Below are positions 24,128 to 26,479 of a stretch of 26,479 nucleotides of DNA, one piece after another. Origin of the DNA: EC70 sp018675395. Lineage in GTDB: Bacteria > Verrucomicrobiota > Verrucomicrobiia > Verrucomicrobiales > DEV007. Within the stretch, counting starts at the first letter, position 1. Each line of letters starts with the position of its first letter. Position numbers and translations under genes: made by a program. A model generated the notes under the pieces. That model did no database searches. It saw nothing but the letters and a program-made list of their open reading frames with translations, and was not told where the DNA came from. The stretch lies in NCBI GenBank assembly GCA_018675395.1, contig JABGYE010000021.1, positions 1 to 26,479 on the forward strand. Reading direction: 5' to 3'.

Positions 24128-24811
24128 ATGAAAGTTCAAATATTTCAACACGTTCCCTACGAAGGAATAGGCTGCATGGAATCATGGCTTAATAATGAGG
24201 GAGCGAAAATTAACCATACGAAATGCTATGAAAATTTTGATCCTATAAGCACAAATGAAATAGATCTAGCCATTATCATGGGTGGACCAATGAGTGTTCA
24301 TGATGAAAAGGTTTACTCTTACCTGAAAGAAGAAAAGGCATATGTTCGTAATCTAATTAATAATAGAACTCCCGTCCTTGGTATTTGTTTAGGAGCTCAA
24401 CTCATTGCGGAAGCACTCGGATCAAAAATATATAATAATCAAGATAAAGAAATTGGATGGTTCCCAATAAAATTTACAAATTCTAAAGATGGAGGTTTTG
24501 AATTACCCGAAACATTGACGGTATTGCACTGGCATGGAGAAACCTTTGATCTGCCTGAAGGAGCAATACACATTGCTGAAAGCGAAGGCTGTAAGAACCA
24601 GGCATTTCAGATCGGTTCTAATGTGATAGCCTTACAATTTCATTTGGAAATGACTCCCCAATCAGTTGACGAAATCATTCAGAACGACAGTGATGATCTT
24701 GGCACAGGAAAATACATTCAAAGTGGCAATGAAATACGCGACCTCACTGCGCAGCATTATCGTGCAGCCAATCAGATTATTTGCAATGCGCTGACGTATT
24801 TAACGCGATAA
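24128..24811 (+). CDS. Type 1 (class I) glutamine amidotransferase domain protein
   Basis: This 227-aa protein is a stand-alone class I GATase. The nucleophile elbow is TPVLGICLGAQLIAEALG with Cys87, and the other two triad residues are in ALQFHLEM (His172, Glu174). The oxyanion region LAIIMGGPMSV (47-57) is typical. The family hydrolyses glutamine to supply ammonia; stand-alone members related to GMP synthase GATase are often annotated only as 'glutamine amidotransferase' and may hydrolyse gamma-glutamyl compounds instead. No synthetase partner is encoded nearby, so the acceptor is unknown. It starts with ATG 167 bases after the preceding gene and is probably transcribed on its own. Confidence 0.9.
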   Translation: MKVQIFQHVPYEGIGCMESWLNNEGAKINHTKCYENFDPISTNEIDLAIIMGGPMSVHDEKVYSYLKEEKAYVRNLINNRTPVLGICLGAQLIAEALGSKIYNNQDKEIGWFPIKFTNSKDGGFELPETLTVLHWHGETFDLPEGAIHIAESEGCKNQAFQIGSNVIALQFHLEMTPQSVDEIIQNDSDDLGTGKYIQSGNEIRDLTAQHYRAANQIICNALTYLTR

Positions 24812-25027
24812 CTTACAGACATTTATCTATTACTGATAGACCTGTTCCTAAACGTGCTTTCAATATGAAATCAACAATGCCGATCCTCAGCTTTAAGCTA
24901 TGCCCTGCATTATGTATGTTATTAATAGACTCATTAGGACAAACGACCTAAAATAATAGAGTCAAAATTAATGCAACTGATGCGTTACGGGTTGCAGTAT
25001 TCTTTAAAATCTCTTTATGATGAAAAA

Positions 25028-26278
25028 ATGAAAGCGCGAAAAATATTATCCGCAGTATCAGCAATTATTATTTTTCTCACGACCATTAACCAGCATGCGA
25101 AAGGAAATGATTGGGCACAGTGGCGTGGCCTAAAGCATGACGGGATTGCTGATTCGAATCAAGACCCTCCCATTAAGTTCAGCTCTGAGGAAAATGTTCT
25201 CTGGTCAACTAAGGTTCCAGGAAGAGGACATGGATCACCTACCATTTATGGTGATCGAATATTTCTTGCAACGGCAGATGAAAAGATAAAAACACAGACT
25301 CTAATTTGCTTCAATAGACTGAACGGAAAAGAGATATGGAGCAAAGAAGTGCATCGAGGGGGGTTCCCTCAAAAATCCAACAAGAAAGCAAGCCAAGCAT
25401 CTTCGACCCCTGCCACTGATGGTAAATTAGTCTATATCAATTTTTTAAATAAAGGGGCAGTTTACACAACTGCCTTCGATTATGATGGTAATAAGATCTG
25501 GCAACAAAAAATCAGTGATTACATCCTTCATCAGGGCTTTTCCACATCACCTGCCATATATAAATCTCTTGTCATAGTATCTGCTGACAACAAGAGCGGT
25601 GGCGCCATCTGTGGTTTGAACCATAGCAATGGAAAGGTCGTATGGAAAGTAGACCGTCCAAAAGAACCCAATTACACATCACCTGTAATTTACAAACTCA
25701 ATGGCAGGGATGAGCTGGTCTTTCAGGGATGTAATCTAGTGACTAGCCTTGATCCTAATACGGGCAAGAAATTCTGGGAAGTGTCCGGATCAACTACTGA
25801 GTGTGTAAGTTCGATTGTAACGGATGGAAAACGCGTCTTTACGAGCGGTGGATATCCCAGAAACCATGTCTCAGCGATCAGCGCTGATGGTTCAGGAAAA
25901 GTAGTCTGGGAAAACATCAGTCGTGTCTACGTTCCTTCGATGATAGTGAAGGAAGGTTATCTTTACGCGGTCATGGATAATGGAAATGCAATGTGCTGGA
26001 ACTCTGAAACCGGTGAAAACATGTGGAAAGAACGACTCAATAGAACTACTAGTGCATCACCGGTAATGGTCGGCAAAAGAATCTATGCAGTTGACGAAAA
26101 TGGAAACTTCTCAGTTTTTGCTGCCGATCCTAATAACTTCAAAGTCATTGCTAAGAACAAGCTTGGTGATCAGGTATTTGCAACACCTGTCATATGTGAT
26201 AACAAAATTTTTGCGAGGGTTGCCGAAAATGTTGGTGATGTCCGGCAAGAAGTTCTCTATTGCATTGGCAAGAAGTAA
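25028..26278 (+). CDS. Secreted PQQ-like beta-propeller repeat protein
   Basis: I place the start at the ATG at 25,028 (416 aa), which gives an N-terminal signal peptide (KARKILSAVSAIIIFLTTINQHAKG). The longest frame begins at 24,971 and puts 19 polar residues before it. The mature protein begins NDWAQWRGLKHDGIA, the usual opening of planctomycete and verrucomicrobial 'outer membrane protein assembly factor BamB-like/PQQ' propellers. Blade motifs recur: GSPTIYGDRIFLATAD, NRLNGKEIWSKEV, FDYDGNKIWQQKI, LDPNTGKKFWEVSG, SADGSGKVVWENI, NSETGENMWKERL. No PQQ-ligand active site is evident, so it is more likely a scaffold or binding propeller than a dehydrogenase. It converges on the DUF1501 gene with a 6-base gap. 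Confidence 0.9.
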   Translation: MKARKILSAVSAIIIFLTTINQHAKGNDWAQWRGLKHDGIADSNQDPPIKFSSEENVLWSTKVPGRGHGSPTIYGDRIFLATADEKIKTQTLICFNRLNGKEIWSKEVHRGGFPQKSNKKASQASSTPATDGKLVYINFLNKGAVYTTAFDYDGNKIWQQKISDYILHQGFSTSPAIYKSLVIVSADNKSGGAICGLNHSNGKVVWKVDRPKEPNYTSPVIYKLNGRDELVFQGCNLVTSLDPNTGKKFWEVSGSTTECVSSIVTDGKRVFTSGGYPRNHVSAISADGSGKVVWENISRVYVPSMIVKEGYLYAVMDNGNAMCWNSETGENMWKERLNRTTSASPVMVGKRIYAVDENGNFSVFAADPNNFKVIAKNKLGDQVFATPVICDNKIFARVAENVGDVRQEVLYCIGKK

Positions 26279-26284
26279 TAGGCC

Positions 26285-26479
26285 TTAGGCAATAATCTCC
26301 CGCACAACTTTGCCATGCACATCAGTGAGTCGGTACTGACGACCCTGGTACTTAAAAGTTAAAGATTCATGATTAATGCCCATTAATTTAAGAATAGTAG
26401 CATTAAGGTCATGGACGTGGACCGGGTCATCCAGAACATTATAACAATGATCATCTGTGGCACCATGAACGTGGCCGCC
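26285..26479 (-). CDS. DUF1501 family protein, C-terminal fragment cut by window edge
   Basis: The minus strand is open for 64 codons from the window edge to a TAA stop. The residues GGHVHGATDDHCYNVLDD, then PVHVHDLNATILKLMGINHE, and the end FKYQGRQYRLTDVHGKVVREI are the conserved C-terminus of DUF1501 proteins, secreted sulfatase-like alkaline-phosphatase-fold proteins abundant in Planctomycetota and Verrucomicrobiota. The start and most of the gene lie beyond the window. In these phyla DUF1501 genes are usually paired with DUF1549/DUF1553 cytochrome-like genes upstream, which cannot be checked here. Confidence 0.85.
   Translation of the reverse strand, partial: GGHVHGATDDHCYNVLDDPVHVHDLNATILKLMGINHESLTFKYQGRQYRLTDVHGKVVREIIA

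Overview
The window is a low-GC bacterial chromosome segment with long secreted proteins and short intergenic gaps. I read it as a member of the PVC superphylum, most likely a marine or freshwater Verrucomicrobiota. The reasons are a DUF1501-type C-terminus next to a secreted PQQ-like beta-propeller protein at the right edge, a very large secreted beta-helix/LamG/DxDxDG-repeat protein, and weak or absent Shine-Dalgarno sequences with several GTG/TTG starts. This placement is inference; no rRNA or tRNA gene is present.

Layout. Positions 1-16,774 carry an extracellular or capsular polysaccharide (EPS) locus. Apart from a truncated FkbM methyltransferase on the + strand at the left edge, every gene is on the minus strand and the order of transcription is right to left. 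It runs: GT26 (WecG/TagA/CpsF) glycosyltransferase, secreted coiled-coil protein, Wzx-type flippase, UDP-GlcNAc 2-epimerase (wecB), glycosyltransferase, 1283-aa secreted beta-helix protein, Wzy-like membrane protein, SAM methyltransferase, GT4 glycosyltransferase, O-antigen ligase/polymerase with a TPR tail, and a Stealth-family sugar-phosphate transferase. Just upstream (16,896-18,023) lie two regulators, a NusG/RfaH-type antiterminator paralogue and a GbsR/MarR-type winged-helix protein. Upstream of them is dnaE (18,087-21,623), whose PHP domain keeps the full metal-binding residue set.

The best regulatory signal is on the minus strand 22 nt before the GT26 start (16,796-16,807). It is a 12-mer, GGCGGTAGCTTG, that differs at one position from the E. 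coli ops/JUMPstart element GGCGGTAGCGTG that recruits RfaH. It sits directly between the RfaH-like gene and the long EPS operon, so the window appears to encode a self-contained antitermination circuit: specialised NusG, ops-like site and EPS operon. A GbsR-like regulator with its own inverted-repeat/promoter region heads the block.

The gene set suggests a Wzx/Wzy-type pathway. WecB would make UDP-ManNAc, GT26 would add ManNAc to a lipid-linked primer, GT4-type enzymes extend, methyltransferases decorate, Wzx flips, and the Wzy/WaaL-like proteins polymerise or ligate. The Stealth protein may introduce a sugar-1-phosphate linkage. The initiating phosphosugar transferase and the export proteins (Wza/Wzc) are not here and probably lie outside the window.

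The right part (21,835-26,479) is an ordinary mixture: a lipoprotein, a monocistronic glnB (P-II) gene with a sigma-54-like promoter and a perfect intrinsic terminator, a small unknown protein, a class I glutamine amidotransferase, the PQQ-like propeller protein, and the C-terminus of a DUF1501 protein running off the edge.
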